NCBI GenBank assembly: GCA_009746045.1
Contig: RPFO01000667.1
Location: forward strand, 5,789,062 to 5,853,061
DNA from: Mesostigma viride
Taxonomy: Eukaryota; Streptophyta; Mesostigmatophyceae; Mesostigmatales; Mesostigmataceae
Length of the DNA stretch: 64,000 nt
Direction: 5' to 3'
In this document: piece by piece, positions 31,601-43,328 of the stretch
Layout: each line of letters begins with the position of its first letter
How positions within the stretch are numbered: the stretch's first letter is position 1
Program-made: the position numbers and the translations under genes
Notes under the pieces: generated by a model
Told to the model about the DNA's origin: nothing
Database searches by the model: none
Seen by the model: the letters and a program-made list of their open reading frames with translations, nothing else

Positions 31601-33765
31601 CAGGGGGAAGTCGACGCACCTCCTCCATCAACCGGCGCGCGACAAACACAGCCATGACAGTGTTACGACCACTACGGAAACCCATCTGAGACTCACCCAG
31701 GTGTGGATCCAGCGCGGCGCGGAGCCTGTGCAGCATCATGCGCATGAAGACCTTCAGCGCGGCGCTCTGGAGGCAGACACCCCGGTAGTTACCGGGGTCA
31801 GCAGCAGAGCCCTTCTTGTACAGCATGACGCGGATGGCCGTCTGCCACTCAGCAGGCGGAGGCTCGTCAGAGAGCAGGACACGGTTGCAGAACGCCAGCA
31901 GAAGATCCCTAACCGCCAGGTCAGGGGTCTTCAGCAGCTCAGCAGAAAGGTGGTCGGCACCGACCGCCGCATCGTACCGCAGGCGAGCAAGGGCGCCGTC
32001 CAATTCCTCCAAAGTGAAGGGGTGGACGACGTCGTTGGTGGCAAGGCAGCCCTCCTTCAAGGCGGGGACTTGGTAGTCCGCGGCCGAGGAGGGGGGCGCT
32101 GGCGGCGGCGGGGGTCCGGCGACCCCGAGGCGGGCGGCCGTCTCGGGGTGAAGCGGCGGGGGGGGGCGCGAGCCCCACCGGTCAAGGAAACATTGTGGGC
32201 CAACCAGCGGTCAAGGCTTACCGGCGCCGTGCCGTCCCCCGTGTGCTCCACCGGGGTGCGCTGCCGCCGGCCGCCGAGCCGGTCGAGGTGGTACCACATG
32301 TCCTTGCCCTGGTTGCGAGCCTGGCAGGCCTTGGCATCCGCGATGCACTGGGCCGCCTCCGCGTCCTGAGCGTGCTCGTAGGCCTCCACAAGGGCGGCCT
32401 TGAGCAATGGTTTCTGCAGCGGGTCCCGGTTACGCTTGAGGCGGTGCCGGGCGGCCAAGACCTTGGGGTCCTGGCGGTAGAGCGGGCCGGGGCGGCGGCG
32501 GGGCATGACCGGCAGGTGCCGGGCCGCCAGCAACGGGGCACGGGCCGCAAAGCCCGCAAAAATGGCTGCGTTGGGGGCACCATTGTCCAGCTCGTCGACG
32601 TCCGCCCGGGCGTCCAGTGCCGACAGGTACTTCCGTCGGCACCAGTTCCGCTCGTGCTCGGCGTCCGTCCAGTCCTCAGGATCTCCCTTGACCGGACGTA
32701 GAGCAGACCAGTCAGGGCGGACCACTGGGGCGCGGCGCGCGGGGACGTGGAACCGGAGCCGAAGGGTCGCGCGCACCAACCGGTGGTCAGAGCACACCGT
32801 CGGCGTGTCAAACACTCGGGTGTCCAGGACCGAGGTGCACCTGGACTGCCGTACCACCACGTAGTCCAAACAGGCCTGACGGCCGTTAGGGCCACGAAAA
32901 GTGACCAAGTCCTGTGAGGGACGTTGGAAGTGGCAGTTGACAGCAACCATCCCGCTATCCCGCAAAAAGGCAGAAAACAGGGGGTGTTGTCGTTAGCAGT
33001 AGTGTCAGCAGGCGCAAAGCGGCTGCCAGCAGTGCCCACGGGGAGCGTGGCATTGGCGTCGAGCAGCATAACCAAAAAGTGGCGGGCCGGGGTGACCCTC
33101 TCAAGGTCATGCAAGGATTCGAAGAACTCCTCACGGGCCGAATCAAGTAGACCACTGTGGGGTGCGTAGCCCACCCCCACCGTGAGGTGGTGTTTAGACC
33201 GCCCCTCGACAGAGGTGAAATGTGCTACCATAAGGCGTGGGGTTAGAAACTTAAGCGTGCTGAGGCTAGCAACTGCCAGCGGCGAACACAAAAGACCAAC
33301 ACCACCTTGGCCAGACGTACCGCTGCCAGCGAAGTAAAACCGCCAGCCACCCGCCAAGCGAGCAGTGCTCACCAGGCCAAGTGGCACCGTGCGGCGGTGT
33401 TCCTGGACGCCTAATATAGATACACGATGCTCGATGCAAAATGCGACTAGCTCCTCGATCCGGCAGCTATGGTCGTCATCTAGCAATGTGCGGGTGTTAA
33501 AAGTGGCAAGGGCCAAGGATGCCTGCTGGCCCACCAGGGGAGGACGACGATGGATGATGGGGGTGGATGCGGCGGGGGGTGGAGGTGGGGATGAAACGGA
33601 GGGGGGAAGGGAAGCGGTAGAAATAGTGCTTTTCATCGCATTTATTTTGTCCTGCAAGCGTAGGATGCGAGCCTGCCGCTTGCTCGGGGTATTCGGGGTT
33701 GGGGCTGATTGCACAACGCCGAGGCGTAGGTAATCTAGCAAACGTTGGGTTTTACGATCTGACAT
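28656..33765 (-). pseudogene. LINE ORF2: AP endonuclease, reverse transcriptase, C-terminal domain
   Basis: The frame from 33765 encodes the endonuclease (ATFNTRTLL with the catalytic Asn, GVQEHRR with the Glu, VMLLDANA). A shift near 32965 continues it to CSDHRLVRATL (catalytic SDH). A further shift near 32060 leads to the RT: YKKGSAADPGNYRGVCL, QMGFRSGRNTVMAVF, FIFVDYIKAFDTVLWEAL, QGCVLSPYLFIIVVD and LIYADDTTLIE. RT coding stops at about 31086 and resumes after the 29219-30917 insertion with RMLFKVLVLTVLTYGAEAW, ending RRRRFDE at 28656. It catalyses target-primed reverse transcription. At least two frameshifts and one insertion inactivate it. Confidence 0.92.
29219..30917. mobile_element. 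TTAA-flanked MITE-like element inserted in LINE copy A
   Basis: The ends are CCCCTAAATGG and its exact inverse CCATTTAGGGG, with TTAA outside both (29215-29218, 30918-30921). The LINE copy at 46.75-46.80 kb has the uninterrupted sequence, confirming a clean insertion. Subterminal GCCGAT/ATCGGC words repeat at both ends. No transposase is seen. It is a piggyBac-like non-autonomous element of 1699 bp whose termini differ from those of the 23387-25780 element. Confidence 0.92.
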
Positions 33766-33910
33766 TTGACAGATGAGGTTGTGGCCCGAAATACCGGCAC
33801 CACCATGGCTTTCACCCGACGGTTAGGTCGAGGCATGGTAGTGGAACGGGACTGTTTAGAGGCTGTCTCCGAAGCCTGTTAGCCGCGGGCCGACGAGGAA
33901 GGTTGTCTAC

Positions 33911-35097
33911 CTACTGTCTACCAACAGAGGCAGCACCCTTCTGGCTAGACACCTGACGAGACTCCGCTCCGGGGGTGTTAATCGGAACACCTGGAATCCT
34001 CTGCCCACCAAAGAATGCTGCGAAGGAGCCATCCTGAAGCAGACGCAGCTTAATGCGCTTACCCGGGGTCTCGTGCTCCTTGGCTGCCTGGACGACGGGG
34101 CTGTTCCACACCGCGCTCCTCGCCTTCAGTTGAGCCGGCGTGTAGTCCTCGTCGAGGCTGAACTCACCTCGCAGGAGCAGACGACGTGCTCCCAGAACGA
34201 GACGTTTGTCGTGCATGGAGGCCATGGTGACGACGACCAGGCCCATAGGGCCTGGCAGCCGAATGGCACGTTCAATGGCAACACGGTTCTGGAGCTGCAG
34301 CCTGCCCAGAAACGCTGGGCCGCGCAGCAACTCGGTAAGTGAGTGTGCTGTCTCATGGGCGTCGCCTTTCTGGAAGTTCTTGATTACCATATTGCGTTGG
34401 CGTTGCTGCACTGCATTCTGGGTGACCGCAGCGGTAGCGGCAGACTTGGCCGCTTGTTGAACAATGGTGGTCAACTGCTTGCCGGTAACGTCGGCAAACG
34501 TGGTCGTTTTGGCGGGGGCTGCCATGGCTTTCTTCAGCTCCAGCAATTGTGCTGTCGCAGCTGCAGACGCCTCTGTCAGGACCTTAATTTCGCCCTGCAC
34601 GGTCGTAAAAGACTGTGCGAGGTTCTGCAGTTGCCCGGTAATATCGGACGCGCGGGGGCTGGCCCGGCGATGGCGGTCGCCGGCAGCTCGACAAGCGCAG
34701 GGCAGCACGAAATAAGACAGGCAAGCTGACGCTGGTCCGGCTCCCAATTACCCCACGCATCCTCAGGAGCGTCCATAATCTTGCCTGTGGTAGGGTGGCG
34801 AACCGGGGCGTCGTTGTCTCGGCGGAGCTTCAGCACGCTGGTTACGGCGGCGTCGTTGTAGGCGAGTAAGGTAGCGATGTTGTTCAGGCTCAAACGCTGT
34901 TCGGGAATGTAGAATGCTGAGGGAATGGCTTCCGGCAAGGAGGTTTCAGTATCTATCGGAGTTGCTTCCGAAGTCTTGGGCCGCTTTTGAGCGGCGTTCT
35001 CGGCGGCGACATGGCTGTCGTTGGCGATTTTGTTTGCAGCAAGCTGGGCATCGGTAGACTCGGCGACAGAAGCTGAAGACGATGCGGGGGCCTCCAT
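33911..35097 (-). pseudogene. LINE ORF1 of copy A, one frameshift
   Basis: It starts at ATG 35097 (MEAPASSSASVAEST). The first frame runs to about 34650 and includes a structured block (LSLNNIATLLAYNDAAV, LKLRRDND). The second (to 33911) holds a coiled-coil-like stretch (ITGQLQNLAQSFTTVQ), an RRM-like block starting NMVIKNFQKGDA, and a C-terminal block (FSLDEDYTPAQLKARSAVW). This is the same architecture as the ORF1-only copies at 14-17 kb. It is an RNA-binding particle protein. Confidence 0.8.
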
Positions 35098-35110
35098 AGC
35101 TACGTTTAAT

Positions 35111-37010
35111 CACACCTAGTGTCCAAAAGCCTGCAAAAAGTCCTAAATTTAGGACGGTGGGGAATGCGTATTTAATCATGTAAACAGTAATATTTGACCC
35201 TGGCATTTGTGCCACTGAGAAATAATATAGTTTTTAAATTTCTATCAAAGACCTAGGTTCAAATAACGACGTTTAGTACCAAAACTGGCCCTGCCCCATG
35301 GCAGACCTCGAACGAAAAAAATGGCCCAAAATTGAAACTAGGACTTTTTAGGACCACCATGTATATCACCCATCACCACGCCGCCCACACAGTCCCATTA
35401 GCTTCTTACCAATCCTCAGGGCCCCACGGGACCCTACGCGGCCTTGGGGAGGTGGGGCAGCGTATAACAAGGCCGTACCGTGCTGTGGCTGCACGTATAT
35501 ATACGCATGCCTAACGGTGTCACAGATGGAGCAGATCATGCAATATAAGTTTGTATGGTTGCTGAGGTTGCCTGGCTTGAACATGACCCACCCCTTACGG
35601 CAAACTCTCTCTAAGCATATACCATAGCTTGTTTAATGTCACGGGCATGCTGGTCACCACCCAGGAAGGAGAGGACACCACATTTGTATGGCAACTTACA
35701 CAGGATAGCAGCCAGCTGAAGTTGTTAAAGGGCACTAACCAACATGCCACACTTTGCATGCATTCTAGGGGGGGGGGAGAGCTGTAAAAGCATCACATAT
35801 AAGCAGCACAAGAACAGCTAGAACAACTGCAAGCAATGGGCCCATGGCTGATAATGAACGCAACCGTAACATAGCTGGGAAGCATGCGTAACTTAGCAGC
35901 AGCGAACAAGGAAGATTGCGACGATAGAAGGTACATGCCGTAAACCAACTACGTAAGCCATGTACATGCACAGAAAGTGTCCTGTCTTTCAGGCATAGCC
36001 GGCTGACACTTACTGCTACGACTACGCTACCCCTTACACCTAACCACAGAGAGAACCCGGCACACACCTGCTTGTTACGTCGCCACGTCCAGGTGGATGC
36101 ATTAAGCATCGCGGATATCCGCAGCCAGCCAGCTTTCCGGCACAAGAACGCAGCCAAACTTACAAAATGATTCGAAAGTAACGTAAGACACGCCGGAGCA
36201 TTGTTCTAGGCCCAAGAGAGATCGAAAGACAAGTCCTGTCACGTGCGCTCGCTACCCAGCCTTGACGTTCTGTAAAATGGTCGACAGTAAACTTCGGGCA
36301 AGAACACCCAGGCCCGGGCGCTCCCTCGTCAGATATACCGTTTCCAAACTCTATACTACGATTAAAATCAAGCGCAAAAACTGCCTGGCCTGGTGCGGGC
36401 AACATTTCCTCACGCACTGACATGTTTGTGCCCAAAATCGACCGTCCGGGCGCAGGCGATCTGTGACCTACTCATGTTGAGCAGCCGTGCTACACATGCA
36501 AACGCAAATAATTTCGTAACCAAATTCAGACCCTTTAAGCATAAGTACCAAGCTTTCGTTCTTGCTACTGGGCGCCCAAAACGATAAGCTCACGTGAAAA
36601 TGCCGCCCATATTTGTCAGGTCGCCATATCCACCGCACATCATTCCCGCACCCACTTTTTTGGCCCCAAATCTCTGTATTTTTGGTCGAGGTACGTACAT
36701 TCCCGCGCATCTACCCGGTACCCGGTACGGAATCCGGGTACGATGTACCGGTATCACGGGTAGAGTACATCTTGGAGGTCACGGTCCACTAGGGGTATGG
36801 ACCATATAGTGACCCCCCCTCCCCGGTACCTCGGTTATAGTGACCTTAGGACTTTTTAGGACCAAGTCCTAAATTTAGGACGGCCGGCTGATTAACACTA
36901 GACGAGGGCAGGGGGCGCAGGCACACGGTTCACGTGCGTGGTGCCGCCATATCGTGCAGAAAAATAGCGATATCTGCTGGGCAGGCCGCTGGCGATAACT
37001 TGCGAAATCC
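35111..37010. mobile_element. Possible further DNA element bounded by repeated palindromes
   Basis: The palindrome GTCCTAAATTTAGGAC lies at 35140-35155 and 36866-36881, and AGGACTTTTTAGGACC lies just inside each (about 35341 and 36848), suggesting subterminal repeats of a roughly 1.74-kb element. No coding exon is recognised. The last 120 bases before 37010 match nothing else in the window; RT coding of the LTR element resumes at about 37028. Confidence 0.4.
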
Positions 37011-37027
37011 TGGGCGATGGCTGCGGC

Positions 37028-38110
37028 TATGGGACTCTGTAATTCTCCTGCCTCTTTTCAAATGTTGATGAATGAAGTGCTTAGGTCTGTTATTGGTAAT
37101 TCTCACCTTCCCCAAGTGTCCTCTGATTTAAAGGATCCTTCCTTAGATCTCCTCTGTTTCCTTAGCCGAGCACGATCGTTCTTGTGCTCAGGCTTACTTA
37201 GATGACATCCTTATTTACTCCCCAGATTTTGAAACGCACCTACGTGATTTAAAGAAAGTCTTAGAAATAATGTCTGAAAATTCTTTGTGGGCTCGCCGTG
37301 CTAAAGTTCCTTCTGGTATAGGAGTGTACCATTTTTAGGACATGATTTGTCAGATGACGGTGTCGCTACTGACCCGGATAAAACTAAGTCAATTCAGGAT
37401 TGGCCTACCCCTACCGACGTTAAAAGTGTACGTAGTTTCTTAGGGATTGCCTCTTACTACAGGCGTTTTATCCCTCGTTTCGCAACTATAGCAGCCCCTA
37501 TCAATCATTTATTTAAGAAAGATATCCCCTTTATCTGGAGTAGTGAGTGTCAGTCTGCTTTTCAGTATTTACAATCCCTACTCCTCTCTCCTCCCGTACT
37601 CATCCTACCCGATACTACCAAACCCTTTGTGGTAGCTACAGACGCTAGTAAGGTAGCTATAGGGGGAGTCCTTCTCCAGCTAGGATCAGGGTCAGTCAGG
37701 GCTTACAGCCAATTGAGTATATCTCTAGGAGGACAATGCTCCCCGCGGAGCGTAACTATCCTGTACACCAGCAGGAACTCTTAGCTGTGGTGTATTGTTG
37801 CCACGCGTGGCAGCACTTTCTTAAAGGTGCCCAATTTGATGTTTGCCTGAATGAACCCTGTGAGATAGATCCTTATAGATTAGTTATACAAACGGACCAT
37901 CGTCCCCTTACCCATCTTCTCTCCCAACCCAACCTTACCCCTCGATCGTCAAGCGCGCTGGATGGAGTTTTTAGCACAGTTCTCCCCTTTTAAACTTCAG
38001 TATGTTAAAGGTGTAGATACCATAGTACCTGATGCCCTCTCCCGCCGCGCAGATTACTCCTTTTTCGAGGACTTAGATGTTCTCAATACTACTCTAGTCC
38101 AGCTACCACT
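37028..38110 (+). pseudogene. Reverse transcriptase part 3 and RNase H
   Basis: Resumes with MGLCNSPASFQMLMNEVL; the catalytic AYLDDILIYS box lies near 37190-37220 after a frameshift. The connection domain (WPTPTDVKSVRSFLGIAS, YYRRFIPRFA) leads to RNase H: FVVATDASKVAIGGVLLQ, ERNYPVHQQELLAVV and QTDHRPLTHLL hold its acidic residues. Several frameshifts break the frame (near 37340, 37730 and 37960). It copies the RNA genome and removes the RNA strand. Confidence 0.92.
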
Positions 38111-38599
38111 ATTGGTGTAACCCCTTATGGTGAACTACCGGATGATGAACCTTATGCCTACCTCTTTTATACTGCTGTTCGCATGCCTGACCTCCTTTCT
38201 CACGTAGAACTCTCTCTCCCGTGTGACGCCCTTCCTGTGGTCTCTGTGGGGGTGGAGGGGAAAAATAAAATTTCTATACCGCTCAGCTAGCCATATAGCG
38301 ACTAGGTCAGGAAAGTCCTATGATAATATAGTCCCTCTAGGACCTCCCCTTCTCTTTGGCAAGGCGGTAGGAGACCTCTTTAAACCTGATATAGATACTT
38401 CTGTAGCGATGCCTACCTCTGATCTCGAACGCCTTATCAGTAGATTTACTGCCACTGAGCCGGAGGCTTTAGCTGCTATTGCCTCCCATCCCTTACAGTT
38501 ATTAGGCAAATACCCCTGTAAATTTGTAGGTGGGTTTTTATATGTGCAGATAACAGATTCTCCCCCTCAATGGCGCCTGTATGTCCCTCCTATCTGTCG

Positions 38600-39783
38600 C
38601 TCCTCCTTGCTTTTTGAGTTGCTCAGTTGCATGATTTAGCTGCTCACCAGGGCGGTAAACGGGTACGGGATCTAGTAACCCGTTCCTACTACTGGCCTTC
38701 CCTCTTAAAGGATGTAGATGAGTATGTTAGGACCTGCCAATCTTGTCAGGAAATGAAACCTAACAACGTAGGGCAGATAGCCGAGCCTAGGACCCTTCCT
38801 GACCCCATCGATCATGCCGTGGGATTCCATTATGATGGATTTTGTAGGACCTTTTAGAAAGAATGATAAGGGTAATGCTCAGATCCTTGTGTTTGTAGAT
38901 CGCTTTACGCGTATGTGCCATCTCGTGCCTTGTCCCTTGGAACTCACCGCACGCGATTGTGCCCGCCTATACCTCAATAATGTTTATAGATACCATGGTT
39001 TGAGTAGGCAGTTTATTTCTGACAAAGATAAGTTATTTACTTCTGATTTTTGGCAGCAGTTCTTCGCTGCTATCGGTACTGTACCAAGGTTACCTTCGGT
39101 ACTGCCTACCACTCCTCCTCTTCTCATTTAGTAGAACGTTTGAATAGAGTATAGTGGAAGAAGCTCTGCGGCACTATGTGAATGGCTCTGGGAGTGATTG
39201 GGAGGATTATCTATGTCTGGTAGAGTTTTCCCTTAACAATTGCCCTCAGGCCGCGCATGGTTATACGCCCTTCTTCCTAGATACAGGTAGACAACCCCTT
39301 ACCCCTACCTCTCTCTTAGCCAGTCCTTTAAGGGACAAGGATGATGTGCATCCCGGGATACCGTAGAAGGTGTGCAGGCGTTATTATTAGATAAGATGAA
39401 GAATGCCCACGACAATGCTATTGCAGGGTACCATAGGGCGCAGGCCAAGTACCTTGCTAGGTTGCGTGCCTCATTAGATAGAAGAGCACCTGAGATAGAA
39501 ATAGGAGATTTAGTCTTAGTAGAAGGCCCTCGTGTTGGCCGATTCGCTCACAATTAAGTTCGAGGCTGAACTTAAAGTGAAACTCAGGCCCGCCTTCTTA
39601 GGACCCTTCCGTGTGTTGTCTAGAGTAGGTAATTTCTTGTATGAGATAGATATCCCTACCTCTTGGCAAACCCATTCGCGCACCTTTCATAGAAGCCAGC
39701 TGAAGCTTTATCACCAAAGCACGTTTGCTGGTAGAGAGTTAGCCCCTGCCCCTTTAGAGCATAATCCTGATACAGTCTGGTGA
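38600..39783 (+). pseudogene. Integrase (HHCC, DDE core, C-terminal)
   Basis: The zinc-binding start reads HDLAAHQGGKRVRDL to CQSCQEMKP. The DDE core has D in IMMDFVGPF, D in FISDKDKLFTSDFW, and the E region near 39130 (VERLNR in a shifted frame). The C-terminal segment continues KMKNAHDNAIAGYHRAQ, GDLVLVEGPRV, and after another shift LRPAFLGPFRVLSRVGN and THSRTFHRSQLKLY. It inserts the cDNA into the genome. Frameshifts are visible near 38815, 39100, 39370 and 39540. Confidence 0.92.
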
Positions 39784-39920
39784 GGTAGAGGACGAGGTAG
39801 AGAGTATCGTGGCCCATAGAGACATTAAAAGAGGCCGTGGTACTCAACGCCAGTATAAGATTCAATGGATGTATGCTCGTAGCGAGGTAGATAAAGTCTG
39901 GTATATACGGAGAGTGAGTT
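39784..39920 (+). pseudogene. Chromodomain-like C-terminus of integrase
   Basis: The frame reads EVESIVAHRDIKRGRG then QRQYKIQWMYARSEVDK and VWYIRRVS before TAG. This fits the short chromodomain pattern (VE.IL.HR....QYLVKW.GY....TWE) of chromoviruses, which targets integration through histone marks. The second aromatic box is altered (MYARSE instead of GY..EE), so binding may be weak or lost. Confidence 0.65.
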
Positions 39921-40048
39921 AGATGGGTGTAGTCGCCTTTTGCAGGACTATAAAACCCTGCACAAGCTCTAGTTGTAGACCTTCTCCTCTCTTATGTTAT
40001 GTCTGCTGTCGACGGGTGGTTGGTTGTCCCCTCCCCTCCGCAGCCGTC

Positions 40049-42389
40049 ATGTCAGAGCCTACCCCTCCGATGGAGTCCCTGCCGCCTACCCCTGATCCGG
40101 AGCTATATTATGAGGTCCTTCCGGGCCGGTGGGTCTCCAGATCCAGCTTCCCGGGTGGCCCAATTCATCCCGCCCTTCAGGCGAGTCATGCTGCTTTAGT
40201 CCGGGCCGCCCTCTTCGGGGTCTCCTGGTTTGGGCCAGACCCCCATGAACCGCAGCAGTTGGTTGTTCATGGTTTCGACAACGCTGGACACTGTCTCCTT
40301 GAGTGTGGGTCCCGCTGCCCTGCCTTGGGGCAGATTGATGCCATCCTCCAGTGTCCTAGGATTTTCTCATATACCTGTCTACCCCTGTGGGCCGCTCCTG
40401 CCTCCGGGATGTTTTCCCTTGGCTTCCGGCCGAGGGCGATGCCGAGTTAGATGATCACCCCTGTGACCTCCTGCGGGCGGTCGAGTTCATGGAGATTGCG
40501 GACCAGTCGGCGGGGGTGTTAGCACATGGCGATCCTTCCCCTGTGGATGCACCGGTAGAGTCGCAGTACACGCCGGAGTATTCGGCCTCAGTCGCAGCTT
40601 CCTCCTCCTCCGTGTCGGCGCCTTCTCCTGTTCCGTCATCAGTACCGCGGTCGACCAGGCGCGTGTCGGTGGAGCCGACGCCTACCCCTCCGGGCGTGGA
40701 TCGAGAGCCTGACCACCTTGCGGCTACTGTGTCTGCAATGCAGGCCCAGATCCAGTCCTTAGCCTCGGCATTCGGGGCCTTCATGGCGTCTCAGTCGCCT
40801 GCTTTAGTTGCGCCAGGTGTGGCGTCTGTTGCTGCTGTGCCACCTATACCCCTTCTGTTGCCTTGGCGACTACGGCTTCGCCTGCGCCCCAGTGCGAGCC
40901 CGCGGTCGCTGTGGTTCCGTCTGCTGCTGCGACTCCTGCTGCCTCCGCGCCTGTGACCGCCGTACCTGCGCCTTCGCGCGAGTCTCCTGCCCCTGCGATC
41001 GCGCCCGCCGTCGCTGCTTCCGAGCCTCCACAAGCTCAGTCGCAGCCGTCGCGGGGCTTCTTTGGCGATACGAGCGGGCTTCCCAGGCTCTGGGAGGGGG
41101 GTCCCCCGCAGCGGATTCCGGTGCCAGACTGGAGCCTGGATGGTAGCCAATTTTATGGTAAGGTGCCTGTTCCCACGGGCCCCATGCATTTTCAACATGT
41201 GGCCTGAGGGTGCGCCTCCCGTGGAGACCGGGGCGTCAGCTGCGGTGGCGGGTCCGTCGCGGTCTCCTGCGGTAGCGGGTCCGTCGCGGCCTCCTGTGTC
41301 GCCGGCGCCTCCTGCGCCCGTGCAGGATCCTACCCCTGTTTCGGTTCCTGCCCCTCCAGCTCCGCGCTCGCTGGCTGCGGTTGTTAGGGCCAGCGGCATT
41401 GATCATCGCTCCCTCCGCGCTACCGACTCCTTAAGGGAGTTGTCCCAGGGCGACCGGGAACGTGCCCCCTCTGTGGTGCATGCTATGCTGGAGTCGCGAG
41501 ATTCGCCAGTTCCTGGGTACGGTATGTCTGCGCTCGCCTGCCGACAGTGTGACCTACCGCGCGTCGCTGCTGAGCTGGCCATTTCGCCCGTGTCCTATGG
41601 GTTTTCCCAGGTGTGTCGGGCGCCGCGGGACCGCAACCTACCCATTGATACTGATCGACCTCCGTTCGACATGGTTATTGTAGCAGATCCTGTGTTCCAG
41701 CTAGGGTGAGATCCTGGTTCGTCGCGTCCTCTATCGCTGGGCGAGGCGTCACAACGACTTGGACACCTACGGTGGTTACCAGTGGGCTTATCCTCCGCCT
41801 CTGGGCATTATGGCCTCGGATGCCCTTACGGTCGAGTACCCTGCCGCGCCTGGTGCCACGTATGGTGCGGTGCACCTGCAGCCCATCCTGGAGTGGGATG
41901 CCCGCCGCCCAGTGCCTCTCCCGGGCCAGGGCCTGGATTCCCGGCCGTGGTCATCCTCCCCCTCGTGCTAGCGAGTATCTAGAGACGTTTGGGTCGCGAC
42001 AGTGAGCTCGGCGGTGGCGTTCCCGTGAGATTCGGCACATCAGGTTGTGGCCGGCTAATGTGGAGCCTCTGCTAGATCTGTTCTTCCCGACGAGCCTGCG
42101 TCATCGGATCCGGTATCATCGCCTCCTCCTTCGGGCTCTCTGTTTGATCGCGGTAGAGCCTTTCCTACGCCTCTTTGCCTGTGGCTTCTTGGACTGGGCC
42201 CGTGGCCAGGTGGTCCTTACGCAGCATAGGTATTATTGGGCCTTTCTGGGCCTTTTTCCTGATGGCGTGTGGGCCGATGTCTTTCTCACTGTAGACAGGC
42301 ATGATAACGCGGACGACGTGGCCCACTACCATGCGTATCTGGATGTTCTGCTGGCCTCGCGTGGTACCTACCAGACTGATGGCAACTAG
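40049..42389 (+). pseudogene. Extra 3' ORF (ORF-X) of the LTR element, function unknown
   Basis: A long GC-rich coding stretch follows pol and precedes the 3' LTR. The likely start is ATG 40049 (MSEPTPPMES; an in-frame ATG lies at 39923). At least four frames must be joined: to about 40440, about 40420-40850, 40850-41200 and about 41200-41709, then a tail to 42389. Features: N-terminal globular part (VSWFGPDPHEPQQLVVHG), an Ala/Pro/Ser-rich middle with a short helical segment (LAATVSAMQAQIQSLASAF), and a C-terminal part rich in Trp, Tyr and Leu (FLRLFACGFLDWARGQV). A pyrimidine-rich tract and CAG lie 5 bp before the ATG, like a splice acceptor. The position is that of env-like genes, but no convincing signal peptide or fusion motif was seen. 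Confidence 0.55.
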
Positions 42390-42750
42390 ATAGAGGGCCT
42401 TAGGCCCGACCTGAGGGTGTTGCAGTCCCTCCGGTATATAGAGTCGCCCTCATATTCGGGCCAGTTGATTGGTCGTTCTTGGTCCTTGGTGCTGACTTTG
42501 TTCACTCTGTGTGTCCTGCCCAGTGCCGTCCCTCCCGGCAAGGCCTCTGTGCCAGGCAGTTAGGGGATCCTCCCACCAGGCTTGGTGTTGGTTATTAACC
42601 CTACACCACTCGGGGTGGAACCGAGTTAACTTGTTGGTGCTTTGTATCTGGGATGGCCTGTCGATTGTGTCGGGGTGTGCTGGGTGCGTTAGGTTCTTCC
42701 TATACCCCTTGGTTTCCTCCCTGTGCGTAGGGCGAGGGCTCCCTGCCTTT
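42390..42750 (+). other. Untranslated 3' region of the LTR element
   Basis: No ORF of the element is supported between the end of ORF-X and the polypurine tract. It contains a few Cys-rich shadow frames only. Confidence 0.5.
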
Positions 42751-42763
42751 GTGGGGGGGGAGG
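42751..42763 (+). promoter_or_regulatory. Polypurine tract
   Basis: GTGGGGGGGGAGG directly precedes the 3' LTR start (TGTTACG). This is the position and composition expected of the plus-strand primer. A very similar G-rich run lies at about 22230-22250 inside the element. Confidence 0.85.
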
Positions 42764-43328
42764 TGTTACGTCGCGTAACAATTCGTAACTTGTAGTTACG
42801 GACGTAAATAAGGTCTTTTGCCTCGGTCGTTCCTAGGTTTACGTATAGTTTGTACTGGGACACTGTTGTCCTCGTAACAGTACCGTGGTGCATTGGATGC
42901 TTTTGGGCGTCGCGCCGCGTACTTTATTAGTGGTCCTTATCCTTCGGGTAGAATGTAGTGGACCAGCGTGCATCTGTGTATCTGTAGGCGAGGGCCATGT
43001 CGGCCCGAGCATGCTGGACCGTTAGTGATCATTTATGCACGTTCTACCCCTCGTGTTGGCACTCGGCGTGTGTTAAATGAATTAGCACATAAATTAGCTT
43101 GGGTCATGGCAGTGTAGTTGTGTTTCCTTCCTCTATTCCTGGAGTAAACGGGTTTGTGTAAATGGCTTACATATGGCGTATTATAGTAGCACATACGTAA
43201 ATGCATTGAGATCTGGATCGTCTCGTTCGTCTTTCGCTAGGGGATTAACTAGAGGTGGCCTTACTAGTTTAGGTAGCGTTATAGGCCGGGTAGAGGTAGA
43301 GGTGGCGGTATAGGTTTAGGACGTAACA
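42764..43328 (+). repeat. 3' LTR
   Basis: 565 bp, same ends as the 5' LTR (TGTTACGTC and GACGTAACA), followed by GCTAA which matches 4 of 5 bases of the 5' flank. Confidence 0.97.

Larger units (their letters stand above)
28530..35110 (-). mobile_element. Near-complete L1-like LINE (copy A), interrupted
   Basis: On the minus strand the order is ORF1 (35097-33911), ORF2 with APE endonuclease and RT (33765-28656), then a 3' UTR with the CCTCCGTGGGGAGG hairpin and an AATTTAATTTAATTTTT tail near 28535-28560. ORF2 is split by a 1.7-kb TTAA-flanked element (29219-30917). Sequence is shared with fragments at 17.6 and 46.1-47.1 kb. Confidence 0.93.

Noticed and set aside
31701-33733. Plus-strand ORFs across LINE A
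   Set aside because: Antisense shadows of the GC-rich LINE ORF2; all recognised domains are on the minus strand.
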